DNA of 64,000 bases from MPNP01 sp965116235 (GCA_965116235.1 OZ220496.1:62001-126000); one strand, 5' to 3'. Positions 1 to 9,049 are shown, counted from the stretch's first letter. Made by a program: numbers and translations. Notes: generated by a model not told the origin, from the letters alone.

Positions 1-971
1 GCACGCTTTTCGGCCGCGACGGCAAGCTTGGCGGAATCAGTGGAAGTGAGGCGCGCCAACCAGTCAAGCGACTGAGTTGCCGACATCACGACCCCCATCG
101 AAAGAAACATCCCCGGAGCTGAGTGCGGCGTGTTTAGAATGGCTTTGTCTGGAGCCGGGTGAAACTCATCATCAACCGCGCTGAGGACCCCAGAAGTGCC
201 AATGCTCAATGCCGCTCGGCCGGGAAGTGAAGCGCCGATACCGATTGCTCCAGCGTAATTGTCACCACTGCCAGCGGCGACAATCACTGTGTCTGGCGTA
301 CCCCATCGCTGGCAAAGGTCGCTTCGCAATTGCCCAGCCGGGTCGCAGGAATTGAGAAGCGTCGGAAGGCGCGCACGGTCCCAACCTGCGGCAGAAAGCA
401 ACTCGTCGTCCCAGCTCCCGCTTTTGCAATCAAGCATCATTGTACCGGCCGCATCCGAAATTTCGGTCGCACGCTCGCCTGTCATGTGCAAGCGTACATA
501 ATCCTTGGGCAGCATCAACACATCGGCACACTCCAGTGTCTCGGGTTGATGCTTGGCCAACCAGAGGAGTTTAGGCGCAACAAGGCCCGGGTCAGGCTGA
601 CCGTTGGTACGCCAACCGATATCGGGAACACGCTCCAACAGCTCGGTACACTCGACCTGTGACCGCTGATCATTCCAGAGAATGCATGGAGTCGTGGGTC
701 TGTTGTCTTTATCCAGCAAAACCTGACCCAGCATGTGACCCGAAAAAGAAATGCCGTTCAGCCGGGCCATCAGGTCAGGGTACTCCGCAGCCAGTGTATC
801 AAAACAAGCCGCTGTCAAGGTCCACCACTGGTCAGGATCCTGCTGACTCCAGCCAGGATGCGGAATGTCCACGGGTGATTGTTCGGCTGCCATGGCCCGA
901 CATTTGACTTCTTCATCGACCAAAGCGACCTTTATGCCCGAGGTCCCAAGATCAACACCGGCGAAGATCAT
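1..971 (-). CDS. xylB: Xylulokinase (FGGY family), C-terminus outside window
   Basis: Sugar kinase of the FGGY family, most likely D-xylulokinase, which phosphorylates D-xylulose with ATP in the cytoplasm. The gene begins with ATG at 971 and runs off the left edge, so about 323 residues of the usual 480-500 are visible. The N-terminal phosphate-binding motif DLGTSGIKVALVD is followed by GWSQQDPDQWW, SGHMLGQVLL and ILWNDQRS, which match xylulokinase rather than glycerol kinase; further on are GSGDNYAGAIG and SIGTSGVLSA. It is the last visible gene in the direction of the upstream transporter genes and probably handles a ketose made by the dehydrogenases across the locus. The family call is firm; the exact substrate is inferred. 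Confidence 0.88.
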   Translation of the reverse strand, partial: MIFAGVDLGTSGIKVALVDEEVKCRAMAAEQSPVDIPHPGWSQQDPDQWWTLTAACFDTLAAEYPDLMARLNGISFSGHMLGQVLLDKDNRPTTPCILWNDQRSQVECTELLERVPDIGWRTNGQPDPGLVAPKLLWLAKHQPETLECADVLMLPKDYVRLHMTGERATEISDAAGTMMLDCKSGSWDDELLSAAGWDRARLPTLLNSCDPAGQLRSDLCQRWGTPDTVIVAAGSGDNYAGAIGIGASLPGRAALSIGTSGVLSAVDDEFHPAPDKAILNTPHSAPGMFLSMGVVMSATQSLDWLARLTSTDSAKLAVAAEKR

Positions 972-1351
972 GACTACGCTCCAGTCAGAGTGCTGACTCC
1001 GTGCCCGGTAGTTGCCGGAACATCAAACCAACTCCAAGACAGGATCAAAGGAATGATCGGCAATCTGTACGATCCCTCGAACAATGACACGATGACATTG
1101 AGAGAGACATCCATGCTCAAAGCCCGATTGGTGATGTCAGGCCTGACCATATCGTCTTCATGTACGGCAAACAGCTGATCATGCTACCCGAAACCTTGAG
1201 AGCACGAAGTTCTTCCGTGTCTGGATTCTTGAGAAGATCGTCCGAGTCCTTCCACTCATTGAACCTTTTCAGCATGAGCAAGGAACCATTCAGGAAGCTG
1301 TCGCACCACATCAAGAATGTCAGTTTTAAACGTCGAGTCGTCGTCGGTTCA
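972..1351. other. Intergenic stretch without a recognisable gene
   Basis: About 380 bases between the permease and the xylulokinase gene. Short open frames exist on the minus strand, but none resembles a known protein or shows a good ribosome-binding site. It may hold the xylulokinase leader or a decayed gene. Confidence 0.5.
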
Positions 1352-2179
1352 CTATTTGAGAGCTCCCATCGTCAGACCCCGTACCAATTGTTTCGATGCC
1401 AAAAGCGCAAAGATCAACACGGGGATGACGATGAGTGTCGAGGTAGCCATGATCTTGCCGTAAGGCAAATTGTACCCTTCCATGAAACTGACCGCCATGG
1501 CCGGCGCTGTTTTGGCATCGGTCCGGGTGAGGATCAGACCAAACATCAGCTCGTTCCAGGAAAAGATAAACGAGAAAATCGCCGATACCGCAATACCCGG
1601 CATGGCCAACGGCAGGCAAATCGAGCGCATGATACGAAACTGTGAGCTCCCCTCAAGTCGTGCAGCCTCGTCAAGATCATACGGGATGCCGCGAAACTGG
1701 TCTGTTACAATCCAGATCACGATGGGGAGGTTGAACGTCAGGTAAATGAGGATCAGCGTGATGTGCTTGTCAAGCAACCCAAGGATACGCGCTATGAGGA
1801 AGAACGGCAACGCCAGCACAATGGGCGAAACCATTCGGTTGGTAATGAACCAGAACCAGAGATCCTTCTTGCCGCGAAACTCGAACCGAGCCAGAGCAAA
1901 GGCGGCCGGCACGCCCAGGACCAGTGCCAAAGCCGTGGTGCAGATGGCAATTGCAAGCGAGTTTGCCAATGTGCGTAACACCCCGTCCTCGAACAGCGCT
2001 TCGCGATAGTTGTTGAGTGTAGGTTCGAACAACCAGACCGGTGGGGCCTCAAGTGCGACCACCTGCGTTTTCAGCGATGTTGTCACCATCCAATAGAATG
2101 GAAACACGCAGATCAGCATGATCGCAACCAATAGAGCAATCTGTCCCCACAGAGGTCCTTGCCTTGGGACAGCAGCCAT
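1352..2179 (-). CDS. Sugar ABC transporter permease, MalG type
   Basis: Inner-membrane permease of a carbohydrate ABC importer (MalG/CUT1 family), 275 residues with about six membrane segments. The first lies near residues 14-35. The cytoplasmic coupling loop reads DEAARLEGSSQFRIM from about residue 170, the EAA motif that docks on the ATPase. Its ATG overlaps the stop of the upstream MalF-type permease (ATGA), so the two are translationally coupled. It works with the binding protein at 3115-4455 and probably with the ATPase at 4598-5611. The closest relatives I recall are sorbitol/mannitol-type (SmoG-like) permeases, but the substrate is not shown by the sequence. Confidence 0.9.
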   Translation of the reverse strand: MAAVPRQGPLWGQIALLVAIMLICVFPFYWMVTTSLKTQVVALEAPPVWLFEPTLNNYREALFEDGVLRTLANSLAIAICTTALALVLGVPAAFALARFEFRGKKDLWFWFITNRMVSPIVLALPFFLIARILGLLDKHITLILIYLTFNLPIVIWIVTDQFRGIPYDLDEAARLEGSSQFRIMRSICLPLAMPGIAVSAIFSFIFSWNELMFGLILTRTDAKTAPAMAVSFMEGYNLPYGKIMATSTLIVIPVLIFALLASKQLVRGLTMGALK

Positions 2180-3048
2180 CAGTTGACCTCCTTGTAAAAG
2201 ACGCGTATGTAGATCTGTGCCAAGATGATCGTTATGATCAGCAGAATGATGGCTTGAGCTGAGGCCAAGCCCTGATCAAAGCCGCGAAAACCGACTCGCT
2301 GGATCATGAGCGAGATAAACTCGGTCGAAGAGCCTGGTCCGCCCCGGGTCAGCGTGAACACCATGTCAAAGAGTTTCAGCGTGTCGGCCGTTCGCAGGAT
2401 CAACACGGCGACAAGGCCTGGGATTAGAAAAGGCAGTTGCACATGGCGTAACACCTTCCATTTCGATTTGGTCTCAAGCAGGGCGGCCTCCTCGATCTCG
2501 CCGGGGACCATTGTCAAACCGGCCAGCAGGACAAGCGCGACAAAAGGCGTCCACTGCCAGACATCCCAGAAAATAATCATGACGAATGCGTTGCTCGGAT
2601 CGCCGATCCAGTTGATGTCAGCACCGCCCATGAGCTGGTTGACGACACCGAATTTCTGGTTGAACATCACCTGTCCCAGAAGGCCCACCACGGCGTATGT
2701 CGTGGCCATCGGCAGGACGAGGCTGAGCCGTGCAAGCGTTTTCAGAAGCGTCACGCCCGGCTGATGCAGAACCAGCGCGATTCCAAGGCCGAGCGCGATT
2801 TGCAGAGGGAGCACCGTGGCAAGCAGGAAAAGCGTACGCCCCATGGCCTGCCAGAACACCTCGTCCGTCAGGACTGTCCCGTAATTCTCAAGCCCAATGA
2901 ACTTGACCTTCTTCAACTTGGTCAGGTTGAAGAAATGCAACGAAGTCCAGAGTGCATAAAGCAACGGTGCGATGCCGACCGCCGCCAAACCAATCACGGC
3001 GGGGCCGATGAAGGCGAAAATCGTGCGTCGCGAAACACGTCCCCGCAC
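2179..3048 (-). CDS. Sugar ABC transporter permease, MalF type
   Basis: Inner-membrane permease (MalF/SmoF-like) of 289 residues with six predicted membrane segments. The signature DVWQWTPFVALVLLAGL lies near residue 162 and the EAA coupling loop (EIEEAALLETKSKW) near residue 184. Translation most likely starts at the GTG at 3048, preceded by AGGGAGAA. It forms a heterodimer with the MalG-type subunit. A strong hairpin separates it from the binding-protein gene upstream, which would lower its expression relative to the binding protein. Substrate probably a polyol or monosaccharide, by context. Confidence 0.9.
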   Translation of the reverse strand: MRGRVSRRTIFAFIGPAVIGLAAVGIAPLLYALWTSLHFFNLTKLKKVKFIGLENYGTVLTDEVFWQAMGRTLFLLATVLPLQIALGLGIALVLHQPGVTLLKTLARLSLVLPMATTYAVVGLLGQVMFNQKFGVVNQLMGGADINWIGDPSNAFVMIIFWDVWQWTPFVALVLLAGLTMVPGEIEEAALLETKSKWKVLRHVQLPFLIPGLVAVLILRTADTLKLFDMVFTLTRGGPGSSTEFISLMIQRVGFRGFDQGLASAQAIILLIITIILAQIYIRVFYKEVN

Positions 3049-3068
3049 GGTTGTTCTCCCTAAGACGG

Positions 3069-3095
3069 GACCGGGAGCGGTGGACGCTCCCGGTC
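3069..3095 (-). promoter_or_regulatory. Intercistronic hairpin between binding protein and permease
   Basis: Perfect 11-bp inverted repeat (GACCGGGAGCG / CGCTCCCGGTC) with a 5-base loop, in the 66-base gap between the binding-protein stop and the permease start. There is no U-tract, so it is more likely an mRNA 3'-end stabiliser or partial attenuator than a full terminator. Similar hairpins occur at the same position in two other transporter operons here. Confidence 0.75.
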
Positions 3096-3114
3096 GATTC
3101 TAGCGATGTCCGGA

Positions 3115-4455
3115 CTACTGAGCCAGCGGCTTCTCGCCTGAATAGTAACCGGCGTCTTCAAGGACTTCTTCCATCCGAGCACCGATTTCCTGCGCCCCTT
3201 CTTCGGTCGTGACTTCACCCAGCATTATTTTCGTGCCCCATTCTTGCACGATCTCCGTGATCTCTGGCCATTCGGCAAAGCGCGGACGGAATTCCGGCAC
3301 TCCGTCCTGCCAGCTTTCGACCAGTGCGGGGACAAACTTGAAATCTTCAAGACCGTCTTGCATGTAAACGGACTGACGAGCGGGTACGCCTCCACGCTCA
3401 AGATACTCGCGCGCATTGGCCTTGGAGGTAGCCCACTGGATGAAAAGATAGGCCGCCGCCTGCTCGGCCTCATCGGCCTGGCTAGCTACGGCTAGCGAAA
3501 ATCCTCCCAGGGCGGGCTTGCGACCGGCGGGACCCATCGGTTCCGGAGCAATTTCAACGCAATCGGCAATCGAAGACGTCTCGGGTGAGACGACCGTGGA
3601 ATAAAACGCCGACCATTCGGTGATCATGGCCACATCACCTTGGGCGAAAGCGTTCACCGTTTCGGCATGGTCATAGGCCACAATGCCGTCGGGCATGTAC
3701 TGCATCAAATCCTGGCGGAACTTAAGACCGGCCTGACTCTCCTTGGACAGAAGGTTCGATCGGAACTCATCATCCAGAAATGAACCGCCAAAAGGCCAGA
3801 GAACGCGGGCAAAACTGTCAGCCGACTGCGTTTCATTCCTTTTGGACTGAAGGGCAAAAGCGTATTTGCCGTCTTTGGTCAGAGCCGGACCGTAGGTATC
3901 TTTCAATTCCGACCAGGTCGCGGGCGGACCATCGAAACCCGCCTCTTCCAGCATGCAACGATTGTAGAACATCAGACCTGAGTAATTGTCAAAGGGCAGA
4001 CCGTAGATCGTGTCGTTCCAGCCGCCGAAGGCATTCAGCACCAGCGGAAAGAAGTCGTCAATATCCAGATCCGGGTCCACAGCGTCAGGAAACTTCGTCT
4101 GAACATCGGCCAGCGGCACAATCCATTCATTCTCGGCAAAGTTGCCAATCCAGACGAGGTCAATCAATGCAATGTCAAGATCGCCACCCGCCACGAAGTC
4201 TCGCACCTGTTCGCCAAGCGCGTTCTCGTAGGGGTGCTTGATGATGTTGATCTTGATACCGGTCTCTTGCTCAAAAGCCGGCAACATGGCCTCGATGGCC
4301 TCGTAGCCCGGACGCAACAGGAAAACGACATCCACGGTGGTACCGGCATAAGGGGCGGCCGCGTCTTTGAGTGACCAGCCATGGCCTGTGGCGAGGGCAC
4401 CAGTTGCAACCGTGACCGCGACCACGGTCGACGCCATAAGATTTCTGAATTTCAT
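3115..4455 (-). CDS. Sugar/polyol ABC transporter substrate-binding protein
   Basis: Periplasmic solute-binding protein of 446 residues (bacterial SBP family 1). An N-terminal signal peptide of about 23 residues ends near ALATG. The mature part has typical family features such as an early FLLRPGYEAIEAMLPAFEQ segment, an internal ALIDLVWIGNFAENEW segment and a C-terminal tail of about 40 residues rich in acidic helices. It captures substrate and delivers it to the permease pair encoded next. The start ATG at 4455 has a strong AGGAGG seven to eight bases upstream. A promoter-like sequence overlapping a palindrome lies in the divergent region. Family resemblance, recalled rather than searched, is to sorbitol/mannitol-binding proteins (SmoE). 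Confidence 0.88.
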   Translation of the reverse strand: MKFRNLMASTVVAVTVATGALATGHGWSLKDAAAPYAGTTVDVVFLLRPGYEAIEAMLPAFEQETGIKINIIKHPYENALGEQVRDFVAGGDLDIALIDLVWIGNFAENEWIVPLADVQTKFPDAVDPDLDIDDFFPLVLNAFGGWNDTIYGLPFDNYSGLMFYNRCMLEEAGFDGPPATWSELKDTYGPALTKDGKYAFALQSKRNETQSADSFARVLWPFGGSFLDDEFRSNLLSKESQAGLKFRQDLMQYMPDGIVAYDHAETVNAFAQGDVAMITEWSAFYSTVVSPETSSIADCVEIAPEPMGPAGRKPALGGFSLAVASQADEAEQAAAYLFIQWATSKANAREYLERGGVPARQSVYMQDGLEDFKFVPALVESWQDGVPEFRPRFAEWPEITEIVQEWGTKIMLGEVTTEEGAQEIGARMEEVLEDAGYYSGEKPLAQ

Positions 4456-4509
4456 GTGTTCCTCCTATTTGGAAAAGATTGACATTCATTTGCTTCTAAT
4501 AGCATGCGA

Positions 4510-4520
4510 GCATATTATGC
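4510..4520. promoter_or_regulatory. Candidate operator palindrome
   Basis: The 11-base palindrome GCATA-T-TATGC sits over the -10 box of the leftward promoter; GCATGC at 4502-4507 lies beside it. Placement in a divergent control region suggests an operator for a sugar-responsive regulator, but no cognate regulator gene is adjacent. Confidence 0.35.
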
Positions 4521-4539
4521 ATATGGCAGTAGGGGTCAA
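4512..4539 (-). promoter_or_regulatory. Sigma70-like promoter for the leftward transporter operon
   Basis: On the minus strand TTGACC (4539-4534) and TAATAT (4517-4512) are spaced by 16 bases, a good sigma70-type promoter for the binding-protein operon. The -10 element sits inside the palindrome GCATA-T-TATGC at 4510-4520, so a repressor bound there would block transcription. The same 142-base region separates the operon from the divergent ATPase gene. Confidence 0.55.
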
Positions 4540-4597
4540 CATAAAAGTGTAATCCTCGCTGGATTTCGACAGAAGCACAAAGAAGGGAGACAAAGGC

Positions 4598-5611
4598 ATG
4601 GCGAAAGTCAAGCTGTCAGGAATAAACAAGTTTTACGGTGGCCTGCAAGCGTTGTCCGATGTCACTTTGGACATTGACGATGGGACTTTCGTTGTCTTTG
4701 TAGGGCCATCAGGTTGCGGAAAATCGACTCTACTGCGCTCAATTGCCGGCCTGGAAGGAATCGATAGCGGCACGATCGAAATCGATGCCCGGGATGTGAC
4801 GGCATTGGACCCGGCCGACCGCGACCTGTCAATGGTATTCCAGTCCTACGCCCTGTACCCCCACATGTCCGTGCGCGCGAACATGGAATTTGGCATGAAG
4901 GTCAATGGCATCTCCCCCGATGAGCGGTCTCGGCGCGTTGAAGACGCCGCGAAGATCCTTCAGCTGTCCGAATTGCTTGACCGTAAGCCTTCGCAGTTGT
5001 CCGGTGGTCAGCGTCAGCGCGTCGCCATCGGTCGGTCCATTGTGAAAAACCCGAAAGTGTTCCTGTTTGATGAACCGCTGTCGAATCTTGACGCTCAGCT
5101 CCGTGTGCAGATGCGAATCGAACTGGAAGCGCTCCATGAGGAGTTGGAGGCGACAATGATTTACGTCACCCATGACCAAGTCGAGGCCATGACCATGGCC
5201 GACCGGATCGTCGTGCTGAACGAGGGCAAGGTCGAACAGGTTGGCGAGCCGATGGAACTTTATCACCGACCGGCGACCCGGTTCGTCGCCAGCTTTATCG
5301 GATCACCCGCCATGAACATTGCCCCGGCGAGCAGTCAGCTTGGTCAGGCCGCCGGGGGCACGAGAGATATTGCCTCCATAGGCATACGTCCTGAACATAT
5401 CGTGGTTGATGAGAGTGGTCTGCCAGCCACCATTCGCGTCAAGGAACGGCTTGGCGGAGAAAGTTATCTTTATGCCGTGGACAGCGATGGAGTGCAAATC
5501 GTCATAAAAACTGATGGCGAAGACGCATTTTCAGCCGGAGACACAATTTATCTCACGCTTCCAGATCACCGCATACACCGTTTCGATGCGAACGGAATGG
5601 CGCAACATTAA
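4598..5611 (+). CDS. Sugar ABC transporter ATP-binding protein (MalK/SmoK/UgpC type)
   Basis: Cytoplasmic ATPase of 337 residues that powers a sugar importer. Walker A GPSGCGKST is at residues 36-44, the signature LSGGQRQ at 134-140, Walker B plus D-loop VFLFDEPLSNLD at about 154-165 and the switch His in VTHDQVEAMTMADR. A TOBE-type C-terminal domain follows from about residue 235, as in MalK-like proteins. An AGGGAGACAAAGGC leader precedes the ATG. It is transcribed away from the binding protein and permeases and heads an operon of metabolic genes, so transport and catabolism are probably induced together. Confidence 0.92.
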   Translation: MAKVKLSGINKFYGGLQALSDVTLDIDDGTFVVFVGPSGCGKSTLLRSIAGLEGIDSGTIEIDARDVTALDPADRDLSMVFQSYALYPHMSVRANMEFGMKVNGISPDERSRRVEDAAKILQLSELLDRKPSQLSGGQRQRVAIGRSIVKNPKVFLFDEPLSNLDAQLRVQMRIELEALHEELEATMIYVTHDQVEAMTMADRIVVLNEGKVEQVGEPMELYHRPATRFVASFIGSPAMNIAPASSQLGQAAGGTRDIASIGIRPEHIVVDESGLPATIRVKERLGGESYLYAVDSDGVQIVIKTDGEDAFSAGDTIYLTLPDHRIHRFDANGMAQH

Positions 5612-6994
5612 GTGGCCGCAATGTCGGACTGGCCGCAACAGCTTGCCGAATTAATTCACCCAGCCGTAGCCCGATCACGAGCAACGGATGAGGTTCTCGT
5701 CGCAGCGGGAGCATTGCGTGAAGCGGGAACGCTTGCCACGCGGGTTACGGGCCAGCGGCGGGCCTTGATCATGGCCGATGAGGCTGGATTCCGAGCCGCC
5801 GGACGGGCTACCGTGAACGCGCTGATCAGTGCCGGTTTTAAAACGGAGACGCTGGTTTTGCCCATTGCTCCTTTACCCAAGGCCTCAGTTGAAGAGGCCG
5901 AGCCCTTCCGGGTCGCTCTGGCCGCCGATCCAGAACTGTTTCCAGTCTCGGTTGGTTCCGGTGTCATCAATGACCTGGTGAAATATGCCGCATTTCAGAC
6001 AGACAGACGCTACATGGCGGTAGCCACGGCCGCCTCCATGGATGGCTACACTAGTGCCGGGGCGCCCCTGGCAAGGGACGGCTTCAAGATCACTCTGCCG
6101 GTGCGCGCACCCGCAGCCCTTTTGGCCGATCTCGATGTGATCGCAGCGGCTCCGACTGAAATGAACGGCTGGGGTTATGGCGACCTAGCCGGAAAAATCC
6201 CCAGCGGTGGTGACTGGATCATTGCCGATGCTGTGGAGGCGGAATCCATTGATAACATCACCTGGCCTCTCGTACAAGACCACCTGCGAGGCTGGCTGGC
6301 CGAGCCCGGGGGCATTCTGGCAGGCGACATCAATGCCGTTGCGCGTCTATTCATCGGTCTCACAGCCGTCGGTTTCGCCATGGAATTTTATGGATCATCC
6401 CGCCCTGCCTCAGGCGCCGATCATCAGATTGCCCACCTCTGGGAGATGGAAGGTCTTTGTCACAATGGCCGAAAGGTCAGCCACGGGGCCGCTGTCGCCG
6501 TCGCTGGGGTCGCGACACTGGCACTCTATGACTGGCTGCTGCGGCAGGATGTTTGTGCGCTTGATGCCGACGCCGTGGTCGCTGGCGCACCTGATCTTGA
6601 AACACGGCTCCGGACGCTCAGGACTGACATTCCCAACGAGGCGATTGCCGCCAAAGCCGCGATGGAGGTTCGTGCCAAGCATCTTGAAGCACATGCACAC
6701 AGAAAGCGGTTACTAAGGCTCAAATCAGTGTGGCCAGCCTTAAAGACACGTCTGACTGATCATCTCTTTCGCCACGATGAGATGGCAACGATGCTGACCG
6801 CTGCCGGTACACCCGCATTCGCCCATCAGATAGGAGTGTCGCCGGGGCACCTGTTGCAAACCTTGCAGGCTGCACTCCATATTCGCCGGCGTTACACCGT
6901 TCTTGACCTGTTACACGAAACCGGCCTGACGAAGGATGCCTTGACTGACATTCTCAAATGGATCGGTCCCCAACGAACGGAGGCTGTTGAATGA
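5612..6994 (+). CDS. sn-glycerol-1-phosphate dehydrogenase-like enzyme (AraM family)
   Basis: Metal-dependent dehydrogenase of 460 residues resembling the AraM/glycerol-1-phosphate dehydrogenase branch of the iron-containing alcohol dehydrogenase superfamily. Visible features are the NAD-binding GSGVINDLVKYAA segment near residue 113, ATAASMDGYTSAGAPL shortly after, and metal-ligand regions SGADHQIAHLWEM and VSHGAAVAV. The start is either GTG at 5612, directly after the ATPase stop, or ATG at 5621. It is longer than bacterial AraM (about 390 residues) because of a roughly 100-residue helical C-terminus. In this polyol context it may act on a sugar-alcohol phosphate rather than make glycerol-1-phosphate; that is inference. 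Confidence 0.78.
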   Translation: MAAMSDWPQQLAELIHPAVARSRATDEVLVAAGALREAGTLATRVTGQRRALIMADEAGFRAAGRATVNALISAGFKTETLVLPIAPLPKASVEEAEPFRVALAADPELFPVSVGSGVINDLVKYAAFQTDRRYMAVATAASMDGYTSAGAPLARDGFKITLPVRAPAALLADLDVIAAAPTEMNGWGYGDLAGKIPSGGDWIIADAVEAESIDNITWPLVQDHLRGWLAEPGGILAGDINAVARLFIGLTAVGFAMEFYGSSRPASGADHQIAHLWEMEGLCHNGRKVSHGAAVAVAGVATLALYDWLLRQDVCALDADAVVAGAPDLETRLRTLRTDIPNEAIAAKAAMEVRAKHLEAHAHRKRLLRLKSVWPALKTRLTDHLFRHDEMATMLTAAGTPAFAHQIGVSPGHLLQTLQAALHIRRRYTVLDLLHETGLTKDALTDILKWIGPQRTEAVE

Positions 6995-7548
6995 ACTTGA
7001 AGAAAGATGCCGCCCAAGCCTTGGCCGAAGTCGGCGAAGTACTGAATCGAGCCTTGCCTGATGAGATTCATGTCATGGCAGCACCTATCCAGAACGCAAA
7101 ACGCATTGCGCTGTACGGCGTCGGACGAGAGGGCCTCATGATGAAATCCCTTGCCATGCGGCTTTTCCATCTCGGGCTTGACGCCCATGTAGTCGGTGAC
7201 ATGACGACACCACCCCTTGGAACAGGTGATCTTTTGATTGTCAGCGCTGGGCCAGGGCAATTCTCGACTGTCACGGCATTGGTCGGGGTCGCCCAAGAGG
7301 CTGATGCAACCACGCTCTGCGTCACGGCTGAGTTGTCCGGCAAGGTGCCGACTATCGTCGATCATGTTGTCCACCTGCCAGCTCAGACCATGGCCAATGA
7401 CCAAGACGGAGCAAGATCGGTCTTGCCTATGGGCTCGCTTTTCGAAGCTGCACAGTTCATGTTTTTCGAGATGCTGATCCTGCATTTGCGCGCAGATATG
7501 GGGCTTTCACCCGAGGATATGCGTGCCAACCACACAAACCTGGAATAG
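6991..7548 (+). CDS. SIS-domain sugar isomerase-like protein (6-phospho-3-hexuloisomerase-like)
   Basis: Single SIS domain protein of 185 residues, similar in size and layout to 6-phospho-3-hexuloisomerase (PHI). The segment IALYGVGREGLMMKSLAMRL near residues 37-56 matches the phosphosugar-binding start of the fold, and DLLIVSAGPGQFSTVTALV the second loop. It overlaps the upstream gene by four bases (ATGA), so the two are coupled. It probably isomerises a phosphorylated ketose or aldose in the locus pathway. No hexulose-6-phosphate synthase partner is visible, so a formaldehyde-fixing role is unlikely. Confidence 0.75.
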   Translation: MNLKKDAAQALAEVGEVLNRALPDEIHVMAAPIQNAKRIALYGVGREGLMMKSLAMRLFHLGLDAHVVGDMTTPPLGTGDLLIVSAGPGQFSTVTALVGVAQEADATTLCVTAELSGKVPTIVDHVVHLPAQTMANDQDGARSVLPMGSLFEAAQFMFFEMLILHLRADMGLSPEDMRANHTNLE

Positions 7549-7550
7549 GG

Positions 7551-8303
7551 ATGAACTGGACCAGCCGATTTTCAATTGCGGGCAAGACCGCACTTGTTAC
7601 GGGTGCATCATCAGGCATCGGGGCCGAAATTGCGGCCGTTTTCACCGAGGCCGGGGCCCATGTCATCGCTTCGGGTCAGTCCGAGGAACGCCTCTCTCGA
7701 ATCAAGATGAAGACGGACTGCGAAACCGTGGCGGCCGACATATCAACGGTCGCTGGGTGCGAGACGCTGGTGACCAAAGCGTTGCAAAAAGCTCCACGAA
7801 TTCACATCCTGGTCAACTCTGCCGGCGTCGCTCTGGTCGGGTCCGTGCTTGACTACAGTGCCAAAGACTGGGACCGCACCATGGCCATCAACTTGCGCGC
7901 TCCCTTCCTGCTGGCCAAGGGCGTTGCGCCGGGAATGATCGAAGCCGGGGCCGGCAAGATCATCAATATCTCCTCACAGACTGGTGTCATCGCACTGGCC
8001 GATCATGCTGCCTATGCATCCTCAAAGGGTGGGCTGAACGCTCTGACCAAGTCATTGATGACCGAACTTGCCCCGCACAACATTCAGGTCAATGCGATCT
8101 GCCCGACGGTCGTGATGACCGAAATGGGCAAGAAAATCTGGAGCCCACCTAAAAAATCGCGCCCCATGATCGCTGCGACGCCGCTCGGTCGATTCGGCGA
8201 GCCGGTTGAAATTGCGGATATGGCGCTTTACTTGGCATCGCCGGCCTCAAATCTGGTCAACGGCGCGTTGATGATGATGGAAGGGGGTTATTCCAGTGTA
8301 TGA
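7551..8303 (+). CDS. SDR-family polyol/sugar dehydrogenase
   Basis: Classical short-chain dehydrogenase/reductase of 250 residues. The cofactor motif TGASSGIG is at residues 17-24, NSAG near 89, the catalytic Ser in ISSQTG near 141 and the Tyr-Lys pair in YASSKGG (Y155, K159). The C-terminus ends in the common GGYS motif. It lies three bases after the SIS gene and is probably the fourth gene of the operon. The nearest families I recall oxidise sugar alcohols (threitol, arabinitol, xylitol) or reduce keto sugars, which fits a xylulokinase at the other end of the locus. The exact substrate cannot be read from the sequence. Confidence 0.85.
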   Translation: MNWTSRFSIAGKTALVTGASSGIGAEIAAVFTEAGAHVIASGQSEERLSRIKMKTDCETVAADISTVAGCETLVTKALQKAPRIHILVNSAGVALVGSVLDYSAKDWDRTMAINLRAPFLLAKGVAPGMIEAGAGKIINISSQTGVIALADHAAYASSKGGLNALTKSLMTELAPHNIQVNAICPTVVMTEMGKKIWSPPKKSRPMIAATPLGRFGEPVEIADMALYLASPASNLVNGALMMMEGGYSSV

Positions 8304-9049
8304 GAGGCTTGAGAATCCATACCTCGATTCAGGCCATATCTCAGACACTGACGGTGCAGCCTGCTCTAGCACTGCACCAGTCGAAAGCATCATGGACTTT
8401 GTCGAGGTTGCATAGCGTGATTCGGTTGCAACCGGCGCATGACTTGGGTGGCAATTGCTGGACATGGCAGCCCTTACTGACGCCTGTTCCCTCGAGTTTG
8501 CTGAAGACCATCGGATTACGCGCGGTCCGGATGCTACCGTTGCCTTTCTTACGCTCGCCTTCAAGAATGACTCGAAACTCGGTACATCGGCACTTGCTGG
8601 CAAAACTTGTGATGGAATCAGCAAAGGCTTCGACCGACCCAGCAAAATGAATTGGATGATGCCACTCACATGTTCGGCCCAACGGCAAAGAACACACATA
8701 TGCAAGGGTTATCTCGCAGCATCGAGTTGGCAAACCGCCACAAAAGCCTTATCTTGGTCATGTCGCCCGAAGCATTCAGACGATCAAGCACATTAGCATC
8801 GAGAACTTGTTTCCGCATGGCGTCCCTTATCACCGAATGTTTTGAAAAACGGTTCAGGCAGTGACATTCAGGCGGCGCTCAAGCAACGGCACGACATCCC
8901 CTTCCCGAATCCGACTGTGCAATGCCGGACGGGGGTGCCTAAGACTGGGACAAGATCGTTGTTGCACTCGCCGCAAACGACTTCGAAGGCGGGCAGGGCC
9001 AATGAGGCTGTCGGCAAGAGCTGGCCATTGAACCCAACAAGTCCGAGTC
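8304..9049. other. 746-base stretch with no convincing gene
   Basis: Several short overlapping frames occur on both strands; none has a good ribosome-binding site or a domain I recognise. Protein-like stretches that change frame on the plus strand (around 8455-8860) hint at a decayed gene, but I cannot assign a family. Confidence 0.45.

Noticed and set aside
1117..1314. 65-codon minus-strand frame as a gene
   Set aside because: No ribosome-binding site, no domain, and poor coding character.
6991..7548. Ribulose monophosphate formaldehyde fixation
   Set aside because: The SIS protein resembles PHI, but no hexulose-6-phosphate synthase is present, and the neighbours are polyol genes.
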